A stretch of 7,059 bases of DNA from Clostridium sp. UBA6758 (GCA_002453475.1 DKGY01000030.1:1-7059), one strand, 5' to 3'; shown: positions 1-6,383, counted from the first letter of the stretch. A program made the numbers and translations. The notes: generated by a model from the letters alone, not told the origin.

Positions 1-306
1 TAAAATATCATATATTAATTTAACTTTTTATTCTAGTTAAACCCACTACCAATATCATTATTGTTTCTTCCCCTTTTAATATATTTAATCCAATTATTAA
101 AACAGCAACACCTTGAAACCTGCATGAATAGAACAACTATTTAAATAGTTAAATAGTTTCTTATATAAATATTACCCTATATAGCTATAATCCTATATAA
201 ATATTTATATATTTTGTCATGTAAAATGCTCCCATATTATATAGTAACTCCAGCGATTTTTCTTTTCAAAAATTATATGCTTACCTAAGATAACACCTTA
301 TCATAT
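1..306. other. A+T-rich non-coding stretch downstream of the M3 peptidase gene
   Basis: No convincing intact gene is visible here. The stretch is very A+T-rich, with a perfect 16-bp palindrome (AACTATTTAAATAGTT, 135-150) and two copies of TATATAAATATT (162-173 and 194-205). On the minus strand a frame from a TTG at 136 to a TAA at 20-22 would encode 38 residues, including a hydrophobic stretch (GVAVLIIGLNILKGEETI). It has no obvious ribosome-binding site and may be a decayed fragment. A minus-strand ATG near 220, preceded by GGGAG, opens only an 11-codon frame. The region lies beyond the strong terminator of the neighbouring gene, so it need not be transcribed with it. Confidence 0.6.
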
Positions 307-347
307 AAAAAAATGATGTAGAGATAGTATTTATCTCTACATCATTT
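307..347 (-). terminator. Rho-independent terminator of the M3 peptidase gene
   Basis: A perfect 16-bp inverted repeat (311-326 with 332-347) encloses a 5-nt loop. Reading on the minus strand it is followed by a run of T residues (complement of the A-run 307-313). It begins about 10 nt after the peptidase stop codon. The U-run is present only on the minus-strand side, so it acts mainly in that direction. Confidence 0.93.
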
Positions 348-356
348 AATTTGCTA

Positions 357-2051
357 TTAAAGCTTTTTATCATCTATATTTTCCAAGTATTTATCTATTT
401 CACCAGTTACTGAGCTTACACATCCATCTTCAAATGGTGAAATTAAATTAGCATATTTAACTAGATTTACAAATGACATTGTACCGCCAACATTACATAA
501 CCTTAAATACTCTTCCCATGCTTGTTCATGATTATCTTGATCTTTTTTCCAAAACTGAAGAGCACATATTTGAGCTAATGTATAATCTATATAATAGAAT
601 GGACTATTAAATATATGCGCCTGTTGGAACCACCATCCACCTCTTTCTAAGAAGTCACATTCTGCATAGTTTTTATGAGGTAGGTATTTTTTCTCAATAT
701 TTCTCCATGCATTTTTCCTTTCTTCTGGTGTAGCATCTGGATTCTCATATACAAAGTGCTGGAATTCATCTACTGTTACACCATAAGGAATAAATTTAAT
801 AGCATCTCCTAAATGAGAATATTTATATTTAGCTTCTTCATCTTCAAAGAAAAGGTTCATCCATGGCCAAGTGAAGAACTCCATGCTCATTGAATGAATC
901 TCACAACTCTCATATGTTGGGAAGTTACACTCTGGTATAGAAATCCATTTACTTCTATAACATTGGAATGCATGACCAGCTTCATGTGTTAATACATCTA
1001 CATCTCCTGAAGTACCGTTGAAATTAGAGAATATGAATGGTGATTGATAATTTGGTATATAAGTACAATATCCTCCACCTTCCTTACCCTTTTTAGTAAC
1101 TAAATCCATTAAATCATTTTCTATCATAAAATTAAAAAATTCTTTAGTTTCCGTTGAAAGTTCAGAGTACATCTTTATACCATTATTAACTATCCAGTCT
1201 GGATTTCCTTTAGGTTTAGCATTTCCAGTTAAAAATTCAAACTTTTCATCATAGTATTTAAGTTGATCTAACCCTAATCTTTGGCCTTGTCTTTTATATA
1301 GTTTATTAGCAATAGGTACTATACACTCTTTAACCTGTTCTCTAAATTTACTTACCATTTCTGAATTGTAGTCAGTCCTTAACATTCTTACATATCCAAG
1401 CTCTACAAAGTTTTTAAATTCAAGTTTATGTGCTATGGTAGTTCTAACTTTAACCATATCATCATATATTCTATCTATTTCTGCTTCATTATCTGTAAAG
1501 AACTTATACTTAGCTTCACTAGCACGTCTTCTCATATCTCTGTCTTCTGACAATATAAATGGAGTTAAACCAGATAAGTTTCTTTCTTCACCTTCAAACA
1601 TAATTTTAGCTGAAGCTATAAGTTTACTATACTCTGAAGATAGTTTGTTTTCTAATTGTAAATCTTTTATTACCTCTTTAGAAAATGATTTTATATTATA
1701 TTCTGCTATACTAAAAAATTGCTTTCCAAATTCTTTTTCTAATTCTAATCTGAATTTATTATTTACAATAACTTTATAAAATTCTGAGTTTATTTCGTTG
1801 TATAAAGGTTCATACTCATCCCAATACTCTCTTTCCTTACTATAGAATTCATCTTCAGTGTTTATACTATATCTTATGTTTGCTATAGTACTTACAGTAC
1901 TTATATCATTTCTAATATTATTAATTTCATTAATAAGTTCTTTAACCTCTATTATGTTATTACTCTCATTTATTTTATCTATTAGACCCATTAATTTTTC
2001 TTTTATTTTTTCATAATTTGGTCTTTCGTACTTAAATTCATTAAATCCCAT
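357..2051 (-). CDS. M3 family zinc oligoendopeptidase
   Basis: The 564-residue product is a cytoplasmic metallopeptidase of family M3 (thimet/PepF type), predicted to cleave short peptides in intracellular peptide turnover. The zinc-binding HExxH motif is HEAGH at residues 356-360 (H356, E357, H360). The third zinc ligand is probably E384 in ESCEIHSMSMEFF, matching the family's downstream Glu helix. A C-terminal YYIDYTLAQ segment fits the conserved M3 substrate-binding tyrosine region. The N-terminal half is charged and helical, as in the family, and no signal peptide is seen. Length and motifs fit the 'M3, not PepF' oligoendopeptidase clade better than true PepF of about 600 residues; that subfamily call is from memory. 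The ATG at 2051 follows a G-rich ribosome-binding site (GGGGGTG, complement of 2057-2063). The gene has its own promoter and terminator, so it appears monocistronic. Substrate specificity is not deducible. Confidence 0.95.
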   Translation of the reverse strand: MGFNEFKYERPNYEKIKEKLMGLIDKINESNNIIEVKELINEINNIRNDISTVSTIANIRYSINTEDEFYSKEREYWDEYEPLYNEINSEFYKVIVNNKFRLELEKEFGKQFFSIAEYNIKSFSKEVIKDLQLENKLSSEYSKLIASAKIMFEGEERNLSGLTPFILSEDRDMRRRASEAKYKFFTDNEAEIDRIYDDMVKVRTTIAHKLEFKNFVELGYVRMLRTDYNSEMVSKFREQVKECIVPIANKLYKRQGQRLGLDQLKYYDEKFEFLTGNAKPKGNPDWIVNNGIKMYSELSTETKEFFNFMIENDLMDLVTKKGKEGGGYCTYIPNYQSPFIFSNFNGTSGDVDVLTHEAGHAFQCYRSKWISIPECNFPTYESCEIHSMSMEFFTWPWMNLFFEDEEAKYKYSHLGDAIKFIPYGVTVDEFQHFVYENPDATPEERKNAWRNIEKKYLPHKNYAECDFLERGGWWFQQAHIFNSPFYYIDYTLAQICALQFWKKDQDNHEQAWEEYLRLCNVGGTMSFVNLVKYANLISPFEDGCVSSVTGEIDKYLENIDDKKL

Positions 2052-2076
2052 ACATACACCCCCATTTGATAAGTAA

Positions 2077-2105
2077 ATTCTACCATTTTAAAAATATTAT
2101 GTAAA
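2077..2105 (-). promoter_or_regulatory. Predicted vegetative promoter of the M3 peptidase gene
   Basis: On the minus strand TTTACA (2105-2100) is followed, after exactly 17 bp, by TAGAAT (2082-2077). Each box matches the sigma-A consensus at five of six positions. Transcription would start near 2070, giving a short leader before the ribosome-binding site at about 2063-2057. This lies downstream of the bofA terminator, supporting an independent transcription unit. Confidence 0.7.
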
Positions 2106-2158
2106 TACCTTTTTTATTTTTTCTCTTTTATTACATATAAACATTGTTTTTAGTACAT

Positions 2159-2191
2159 AAAAGAGTATAAGAACAAAGTTCTTATACTCTT
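2159..2191 (-). terminator. Terminator downstream of bofA
   Basis: A perfect 14-bp stem (2161-2174 with 2178-2191) has a 3-nt loop and starts four bases after the bofA stop codon. On the minus strand it runs into a short U-tract (TTTT, then ATG), so the stem is strong but the tail is weak. It marks the likely end of the dnaX-to-bofA cluster. Confidence 0.8.
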
Positions 2192-2194
2192 CTG

Positions 2195-2449
2195 CTATCT
2201 AAGATAATTCAATATTATTAAGAATAACACCCCTGGTATACCAAGTATTCCAGCTATAAGAGCTGTTACTGCATTAATAGGTATTACTAATCCAAAGTTT
2301 CCGCCTACTAAATTTATTAACCACAATAATATACCACCAGCTATTCCGTTAATAATTAAGTTTATTAGTATTTTTAGTGGCCATGCAAATATTTTTCCAA
2401 TTATAAATATTGCAACTATAGCTATTATAAAAAATATAATGTTTGGCAT
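2195..2449 (-). CDS. bofA: BofA, inhibitor of pro-sigma-K processing
   Basis: This is an 84-residue, almost entirely hydrophobic membrane protein. Hydrophobic segments lie at about residues 3-20, 26-46 and 54-82. The glycine-rich C-terminal part (IPINAVTALIAGILGIPGVL) matches the conserved end of the BofA family. In Bacillus subtilis, BofA sits in the mother-cell-derived outer forespore membrane and, with SpoIVFA, holds the protease SpoIVFB inactive, so that sigma-K is activated only after a forespore signal. Whether that exact circuit operates here cannot be read from this window. Its place after recR and a DUF2508 gene matches the Bacillus order recR-yaaL-bofA. The ATG at 2449 is preceded by an unusual all-G ribosome-binding site (G6, complement of 2458-2463) at 8-nt distance. 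It is followed directly by a terminator. The gap to the upstream gene is 123 bp, so an additional sporulation promoter is possible but I could not assign one. Confidence 0.93.
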   Translation of the reverse strand: MPNIIFFIIAIVAIFIIGKIFAWPLKILINLIINGIAGGILLWLINLVGGNFGLVIPINAVTALIAGILGIPGVLFLIILNYLR

Positions 2450-2495
2450 TTTCTATTCCCCCCTATAATATAATTATTAAAAGTATTTTAGTAAT

Positions 2496-2551
2496 GATTA
2501 AAATAAAATTTCTTATTTTAATTTATTAATAATTTTCTCTATTAATAAATT
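2496..2551. other. Two overlapping A/T-only hairpins between the DUF2508 gene and bofA
   Basis: Inverted repeat one pairs 2497-2506 with 2513-2522 (10 bp, 6-nt loop). Inverted repeat two pairs 2520-2531 with 2540-2551 (12 bp, 8-nt loop). They share 2520-2522, so they compete slightly. All paired bases are A or T. Neither has a clear G+C stem plus U-run, so they are weak candidates for a terminator, attenuator or transcript-end structure, and could be chance in such A+T-rich DNA. Confidence 0.4.
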
Positions 2552-2572
2552 TATTAGTCAATTAACTTTATA

Positions 2573-2854
2573 TTACCACTTATTGCAATAATTTAACTCC
2601 TCTATCATACAATCAACACTCACTGTTATTCTGTTTTTTTTGGCTTGGGTTAGAAAATATACATATTTAGCTTTAGCTTCATCTTCTTTATGGATAGATA
2701 TATCTATTAAATTTTTATCACTAACATTATTAAAGCAACTTCTAGCAACTTCAATTTCCGTTATTGAATCCTGTATTCCTTTTATTATTTCACATTGCTC
2801 AGGTGTATAAATATTCTTAGCTAGTATAATCTCTATTATCTTATTTCTATTCAT
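2573..2854 (-). CDS. yaaL: DUF2508 (YaaL-like) family protein
   Basis: The product is a 93-residue soluble protein of unknown function. The diagnostic middle segment, with FNNVSDKNLIDISIHKEDEA followed by KAKYVYFLTQAKK, matches the DUF2508 pattern (F-x-x-VSD-x-x-LID, then an alanine-rich helix ending in Y-x-Y-L). Members of this family typically lie between recR and bofA in Firmicutes, as here. I place the start at the ATG at 2854 (MNRNKI), because a consensus ribosome-binding site (GGAGGT, complement of 2861-2866) lies 6 nt upstream. The in-frame ATG at 2896 would put that site inside the coding region and add 14 residues unlike the family. The 142-bp gap from recR holds a weak hairpin. No biochemical role is known to me; any link to recombination or sporulation is from position only. 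Confidence 0.85.
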   Translation of the reverse strand: MNRNKIIEIILAKNIYTPEQCEIIKGIQDSITEIEVARSCFNNVSDKNLIDISIHKEDEAKAKYVYFLTQAKKNRITVSVDCMIEELNYCNKW

Positions 2855-2945
2855 AATAATACCTCCATTATATATACTTATATATATTTTTGACATATAA
2901 TGGATAGTATATACTTGTTATTTAAAATGCAAATCATATAAAGAA

Positions 2946-2982
2946 AGACGAGTGAAAATATATCTGCTATCCTCACAAGTCT
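2946..2982 (-). terminator. Weak imperfect hairpin after recR, possible terminator
   Basis: On the minus strand AGAC-UU-GUGA (2982-2973) can pair with UCAC-UC-GUCU (2955-2946), giving two 4-bp stems around a 2x2 mismatch and a 17-nt loop, followed by UUCUUU. It lies 15 nt after the recR stop. The large loop and interrupted U-tract make it weaker than the other terminators in the window, so partial read-through into the DUF2508 gene is plausible. Confidence 0.3.
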
Positions 2983-2996
2983 CCTGAATAAATCAA

Positions 2997-3593
2997 TTAT
3001 ATTTCTTTTCTACCTTCTAGGGCTTTAGATAAAGTAACTTCATCTGCATATTCTAAATCTCCACCTACTGGAATTCCATGAGCTATTCTTGTAACTTTAA
3101 CTCCAAAAGGCTTTAGTATTTTTGATATATACATGGCAGTAGCTTCACCTTCTATGTTAGGATTTGTTGCTACAATGATTTCCTTTAAATCATTATTGAC
3201 CCTAGTTATCAATTCCTTTAACTTTATGTCATCTGGTCCCCTACCCTGCATTGGAGATATTGTGCCATGAAGTACATGATATACACCATTAAATTCTCTA
3301 ACTTTTTCAATGGTCATTATATCTTTAGGTTGTTCGATTACACATATTGTACTTTTGTCTCTGTTAGGATTTGAGCATATAGCACATGGATCACTATCAG
3401 TAAAATTTCCACATATTGAACAATATTTTATTGTACCTCTTGCCTTTACTAGTGCATTAGCAAATTCTTCAACCTCTTCCTTAGGAAGATTTAAAACATG
3501 CAATGTAAGTCTTTGAGCAGTTTTACTTCCTATCCCAGGTAGTTTTCCAAATTCCTCAATCAGTTTTTCTATAGCTATAGGATAAAAATCCAA
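2997..3593 (-). CDS. recR: Recombination mediator RecR
   Basis: RecR works with RecO (and RecF) to load RecA on single-stranded DNA covered by SSB during gap repair. From the TTG chosen here the protein has 198 residues, the usual RecR length. In order it shows a helix-hairpin-helix DNA-binding region (about 10-35, with [13 protein letters not shown]), a four-cysteine zinc motif (C58, C61, C70, C73), a Toprim domain (about 80-175, E87 in VIEQPKD, then [13 protein letters not shown]) and the conserved C-terminal tail [19 protein letters not shown]. An in-frame GTG at 3602 would add three residues, but the ribosome-binding site (AGGGGTGA) overlaps that GTG and is correctly spaced for the TTG at 3593. 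The gap to ybaB is 14 nt, so the two genes are surely co-transcribed. ybaB-recR pairs downstream of dnaX are widely conserved in bacteria. Confidence 0.97.
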   Translation of the reverse strand: MDFYPIAIEKLIEEFGKLPGIGSKTAQRLTLHVLNLPKEEVEEFANALVKARGTIKYCSICGNFTDSDPCAICSNPNRDKSTICVIEQPKDIMTIEKVREFNGVYHVLHGTISPMQGRGPDDIKLKELITRVNNDLKEIIVATNPNIEGEATAMYISKILKPFGVKVTRIAHGIPVGGDLEYADEVTLSKALEGRKEI

Positions 3594-3597
3594 ATTA

Positions 3598-3606
3598 GTC
3601 ACCCCT
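3598..3606 (-). promoter_or_regulatory. Ribosome-binding site that decides the recR start
   Basis: The minus strand reads AGGGGTGAC, complementary to the 16S rRNA 3' end over GGGGTGA if one G-U pair is allowed. The last G of GGGG lies 8 nt before the TTG at 3593, a normal distance. It is only one base away from, and overlaps, the alternative GTG at 3602, which argues against that start. Confidence 0.75.
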
Positions 3607-3607
3607 A

Positions 3608-3946
3608 CTAAAACATTCCTGGTATGTTAAGTCCACCAGTTAGTTTTCCCATAGATGAATTAGTTTCTTCTTCTGCTTTCTTTAAAGCTTCATTTACAGC
3701 TGTTAAAACTAAATCTTGTAACATTTCTACGTCATCTGGATCAACTACTTCTGGTTTAATTACTATATCTTTTAATTCTTTTTTACCAGATACTCTTACT
3801 GTTACAGCTCCACCACCAACAGATGCTTCAAACTCTTTAGTTTCTAGATCTTTCTGAGCTTCCTCCATTTGTTTTTGTAGTTTTTGTGCTTGCTTCATTA
3901 AGTTATTCATATTTCCACCCATTCCTGGAAATCCGCCTTTTGCCAT
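3608..3946 (-). CDS. ybaB: YbaB/EbfC family nucleoid-associated protein
   Basis: The 112-residue product belongs to the YbaB/EbfC DNA-binding family: small proteins that dimerise in a tweezer-like shape and coat DNA. The glycine/methionine-rich N-terminus ([20 protein letters not shown]) leads into a charged helix or coiled coil (about 13-42, [16 protein letters not shown]). Next comes a central beta region ([19 protein letters not shown]), then a C-terminal helix and a glycine-rich tail ending NIPGMF, all typical. A consensus ribosome-binding site (AGGAGGT, complement of 3953-3959) supports the ATG at 3946. It lies 90 bp after dnaX and 14 bp before recR, the standard dnaX-ybaB-recR arrangement. 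The A/T palindromic gap upstream may carry an extra promoter, but none is clear enough to call. Family members have been linked to nucleoid structure and recombination; the precise role here is unknown. Confidence 0.96.
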   Translation of the reverse strand: MAKGGFPGMGGNMNNLMKQAQKLQKQMEEAQKDLETKEFEASVGGGAVTVRVSGKKELKDIVIKPEVVDPDDVEMLQDLVLTAVNEALKKAEEETNSSMGKLTGGLNIPGMF

Positions 3947-4036
3947 TGTAATACCTCCTAAAAATTATATTTCATTATAACTAGTATATAATATTATATT
4001 ATAATGTAACCACCACTTTATTAAAACCTTAAAATT

Positions 4037-5677
4037 TTATTCATCACATATTTCCACTAATGCCTCGGGAAATATATCTGATAACATTTTTTCTTTATTA
4101 ATTTCGCTATTTGTATTATCATTTTCTATTTCATAAGTAACATGGACCTTTTCATTTAATACTTCTGAGAATATATCATTAATAGTCTTTCTATATTCCT
4201 CTCTTTCAAGTCTTTGTTTATGAAAATTATATTCCTTTGAAAAACCAACAGTAATAACTCCATTTTTGAATTTCTGAATTTTCCCCATCATTAAAGCTGT
4301 AGCTAATACTATGTTATTTCTTTGTTTAAGGATATTTTGAATATCTTTAAAAGATTTTCTAATAATTTCAACATTTAGCTTACTTTCTCCTGCTGATATT
4401 GGTAATTCTATATTTTCATTATTAAATTCTACTGGTTTATTTGTTTCAGTTTTAGTTTTAGTTAAAGTTGGATTTATTTCTGGTCTTATTTCCTTAACTT
4501 CTCTCACTGCACTTTGTACTGTAATATTTCCTGATGCAATTTTATCTTCTAATCTATTTAGTCTAGCTAATATAGTTTCCATAGAAGTATCATATTTTAT
4601 CTTACACATCTTTATTATTGCTAGTTCTAAATATATTCTAGCCTGCTTTGTACCCTTAGAGCTATCCTCTGCTTCTTGAAGTATATTAATACATCTCATG
4701 ATTTCTTCTACTCTGATTCTAGTACTTTGATTTTTTATACTTTCTATGTTTTCAATAGACATATCCAATACATCTTCTAAATTATTACTTACATTTATCA
4801 TTAATAGATTTCTCATATGAGTAATTAAATCTCTAATTAACAAGTTAATATCTTTTCCATCCAATATTAATTTATTTACTACTCTTATGCATCCTTCTGT
4901 ATCTCTATTTATAACATTATCTACTATAGCGACCATACTGTCATTAGTAGTTATTCCTAACATATCTACTAAATCCTCATATCTAACTACATTGTTTATT
5001 GATATAGCTTGATCTAATATGGATAAAGCATCTCTCATTGCTCCATCACACATCCTAGATAATAGCCTTAAGCTGCTTTCTTCAATATTTACTGATAATG
5101 AATCAGTTATTTGTTTTAATCTTAAAAATATATTTTCACTACTTATTCTCTTAAAATCAAACCTTTGACATCTTGACAATATTGTTATTGGAAGTTTTTG
5201 AGGATCTGTAGTTGCTAATATAAATATAACTCTACTTGGTGGTTCTTCTAAAGTCTTAAGAAATGCATTAACTGCACCAATGGATAGCATATGAACCTCA
5301 TCTATGATAAATACCTTATATCTAGCTTCCTGTGGTGGATATTGAACATCATCTATTATATCCCGTATATTATCAACACTATTGTGAGATGCCGCATCTA
5401 ATTCTGTTACATCTATAGCAGTACCTTGATTTATACTTTTACACATTTCACATTCATTACATGGTTCACCATCTATAGGATTTAAACAGTTTATTGCCTT
5501 TGCAAGTATCTTTGCTGTTGAGGTTTTACCTGTTCCTCTAGTTCCGCATAGTAAGTATGCATGAGCTATCCTATCGCTTTTTATGGCATTTTTAAGTGTT
5601 GTAGTTATATGTTGCTGTCCAACTACATCGCTAAACTTTTTAGGTCTCCATTCTCTATAAAGTGCTTTATACCCCAT
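4037..5677 (-). CDS. dnaX: DNA polymerase III tau subunit (DnaX)
   Basis: DnaX is the ATPase motor of the clamp loader, which opens and loads the beta sliding clamp and ties the replicase together at the fork. The 546-residue product begins with the family hallmark YREWRPKKFSDVVGQ. It then shows Walker A (G45-T52, GTRGTGKT), a four-cysteine zinc module (C64, C73, C76, C79), Walker B (about 122-127, VFIIDE), sensor 1 (about 154-158, LATTD), the SRC arginine-finger motif (S168-R169-C170) and sensor 2 (GAMRDAL, R215). The oligomerisation domain III follows to about residue 360. A polar Thr/Lys/Glu-rich linker (NPTLTKTKTETNKP) then leads to a shorter tau-specific C-terminal domain that in relatives contacts DnaB and the polymerase. 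The ATG at 5677 has AAGGAG 9 nt upstream. No convincing slippery A-run with stimulator is present mid-gene, so a gamma form by frameshift is not indicated. The promoter is not obvious; the 250 bp upstream contain a paired direct repeat. Confidence 0.98.
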   Translation of the reverse strand: MGYKALYREWRPKKFSDVVGQQHITTTLKNAIKSDRIAHAYLLCGTRGTGKTSTAKILAKAINCLNPIDGEPCNECEMCKSINQGTAIDVTELDAASHNSVDNIRDIIDDVQYPPQEARYKVFIIDEVHMLSIGAVNAFLKTLEEPPSRVIFILATTDPQKLPITILSRCQRFDFKRISSENIFLRLKQITDSLSVNIEESSLRLLSRMCDGAMRDALSILDQAISINNVVRYEDLVDMLGITTNDSMVAIVDNVINRDTEGCIRVVNKLILDGKDINLLIRDLITHMRNLLMINVSNNLEDVLDMSIENIESIKNQSTRIRVEEIMRCINILQEAEDSSKGTKQARIYLELAIIKMCKIKYDTSMETILARLNRLEDKIASGNITVQSAVREVKEIRPEINPTLTKTKTETNKPVEFNNENIELPISAGESKLNVEIIRKSFKDIQNILKQRNNIVLATALMMGKIQKFKNGVITVGFSKEYNFHKQRLEREEYRKTINDIFSEVLNEKVHVTYEIENDNTNSEINKEKMLSDIFPEALVEICDE

Positions 5678-5767
5678 GTATCCTCACTCCTTACATTAAA
5701 ATTTATAAGTAAATCAATATATAAACCTACAATATAACTTAATTACCGCCTATTATAATTTAAAATT

Positions 5768-5801
5768 ATACTTATCCTATTTATTATAATACTTATCCTA
5801 T
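5768..5801. repeat. Two perfect 13-bp direct repeats, 21-bp period, upstream of dnaX
   Basis: ATACTTATCCTAT occurs at 5768-5780 and again at 5789-5801, 21 bp apart start to start, that is two helical turns. On the minus strand each reads ATAGGATAAGTAT. They lie about 90-125 bp before the dnaX start, amid TATAAT-like hexamers. The spacing would put both copies on the same face of DNA, as for paired operator sites. No regulator is recognised, and chance is possible in such A+T-rich DNA. Confidence 0.55.
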
Positions 5802-5928
5802 CTATATTCTATATTCTTTACTAACTTATATTAAGTAATCAATTATATATATCTAGTTATTCTAAAAAAATTTCACTATTAGTTAAATCATTTAATTTAT
5901 ATTCTAAATAATTTGCTTAAAAAAGTAT

Positions 5929-5954
5929 AAAAAAAAAGATGTCTTTAACATCTT
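5929..5954 (-). terminator. Terminator of the tRNA-Ser/SRP RNA unit
   Basis: A 7-bp stem (5936-5942 with 5948-5954) with a 5-nt loop runs directly, on the minus strand, into a long U-tract (complement of the A-run 5929-5937). It lies about 13 nt past the predicted SRP RNA 3' end and separates the stable RNA unit from dnaX. Confidence 0.8.
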
Positions 5955-5966
5955 AAATAAAAAATA

Positions 5967-6236
5967 AAGCCGTACACCTTGCTTCGATAATCAATTTATA
6001 TGCGTTACCTATACAGTTAACTCAAACCAGGTTGATCCACGGCACATGGAAGGTCTCACTTATCGCTGCTTCCTTCCAGACCTGACGAGGTTCATGAGTT
6101 TCCATTGCGTGGGACCCAGCTATCAACGCCACTTATATAGGCCAGACCATACAAATTGATACCTCAGCAAGGAATTCAATCCTGCTGTAGCGGATTGCAG
6201 GTTACAGGGCACCGCTAACTCCCCATCTAGTACGAC
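5967..6236 (-). ncRNA. ffs: Signal recognition particle RNA, large bacterial type (SRP/scRNA)
   Basis: This is the RNA scaffold of the signal recognition particle, which with Ffh directs nascent membrane and secreted proteins to FtsY. The nearly invariant Ffh-binding hairpin is seen on the minus strand as GTCAGGTCTGGAAGGAAGC (apical GGAA tetraloop) near 6070-6090. The 5' Alu-type domain, with GGGGAG, GCGGTGCCCTGTAACC and TTGAATTCC in the usual order, marks the long, roughly 270-nt Gram-positive form rather than the short 4.5S form. The ends pair: GUCGUAC at 6236-6230 pairs with GUACGGC at 5975-5969 over 7 bp, closing helix 1 and setting the boundaries to within a few bases. The 5' end starts one base after the CCA of tRNA-Ser, and a terminator follows, so it is very likely processed from a shared transcript. 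The location upstream of dnaX matches scr in Bacillus. Confidence 0.96.
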
Positions 6237-6237
6237 A

Positions 6238-6327
6238 TGGCGGAGAGAAGGGGATTCGAACCCCTGATAGAGTTGCCCCTATACACGCTTTCCAGGCGTG
6301 CTCCTTCGACCTCTCGGACATCTCTCC
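6238..6327 (-). tRNA. tRNA-Ser, anticodon GGA
   Basis: This is a 90-nt class II tRNA including encoded CCA. The acceptor stem is GGAGAGA (6327-6321) with UCUCUCC (6248-6242), followed by discriminator G and CCA (6241-6238). The anticodon arm is CACGC-CUGGAAA-GCGUG, giving anticodon GGA, which reads UCC and UCU. A long variable arm and the T arm (AGGGG-UUCGAAU-CCCCU) follow. It is preceded by its own promoter and followed after one base by the SRP RNA. Confidence 0.98.
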
Positions 6328-6343
6328 ATATCATGTATTCATT

Positions 6344-6372
6344 ATTATACTATTTAAAATCATTACTTTCAA
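6344..6372 (-). promoter_or_regulatory. Promoter of the tRNA-Ser/SRP RNA unit
   Basis: On the minus strand TTGAAA (6372-6367) and a perfect TATAAT (6349-6344) are separated by 17 bp, a near-consensus sigma-A promoter as expected for stable RNA. Initiation near 6337 leaves about 10 nt before the tRNA 5' end. There is no room for a separate promoter between the tRNA and the SRP RNA outside the tRNA itself. Confidence 0.85.
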
Positions 6373-6383
6373 GTAAAATTTGT

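Noticed and set aside
1435..1779. Plus-strand open frame of 114 codons inside the M3 peptidase gene
   Set aside because: It lies wholly antisense to a well-supported enzyme gene and shows no family motif. It is explained as a reverse-frame shadow.
2855..2896. Upstream ATG (2896) as start of the DUF2508 gene
   Set aside because: It lacks a ribosome-binding site, while a consensus GGAGGT lies inside the extension and serves the ATG at 2854.
3310..3516. Plus-strand open frame within recR
   Set aside because: It is antisense to the RecR zinc and Toprim region and has no recognisable protein.
3624..3857. Plus-strand open frame within ybaB
   Set aside because: It is antisense to a conserved gene; the serine-rich translation is a composition artefact.
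3960..4020. A/T palindromes between dnaX and ybaB as a promoter or terminator
   Set aside because: Several TATAAT-like hexamers occur but none has a convincing -35 at proper spacing, and there is no G+C stem plus U-run. The pattern fits low-complexity A/T sequence.
4085..4095. A6 run in dnaX as a programmed frameshift site for a gamma subunit
   Set aside because: It lies near the 3' end of the gene (about residue 530), so a shift would not give a gamma-length product. No stronger slippery heptamer was seen mid-gene.
5678..5926. Riboswitch, T-box or small gene upstream of dnaX
   Set aside because: No T-box sequence, conserved aptamer motif or open frame with a ribosome-binding site was seen. 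Only the 13-bp repeats stand out, and no dnaX promoter could be chosen with confidence.
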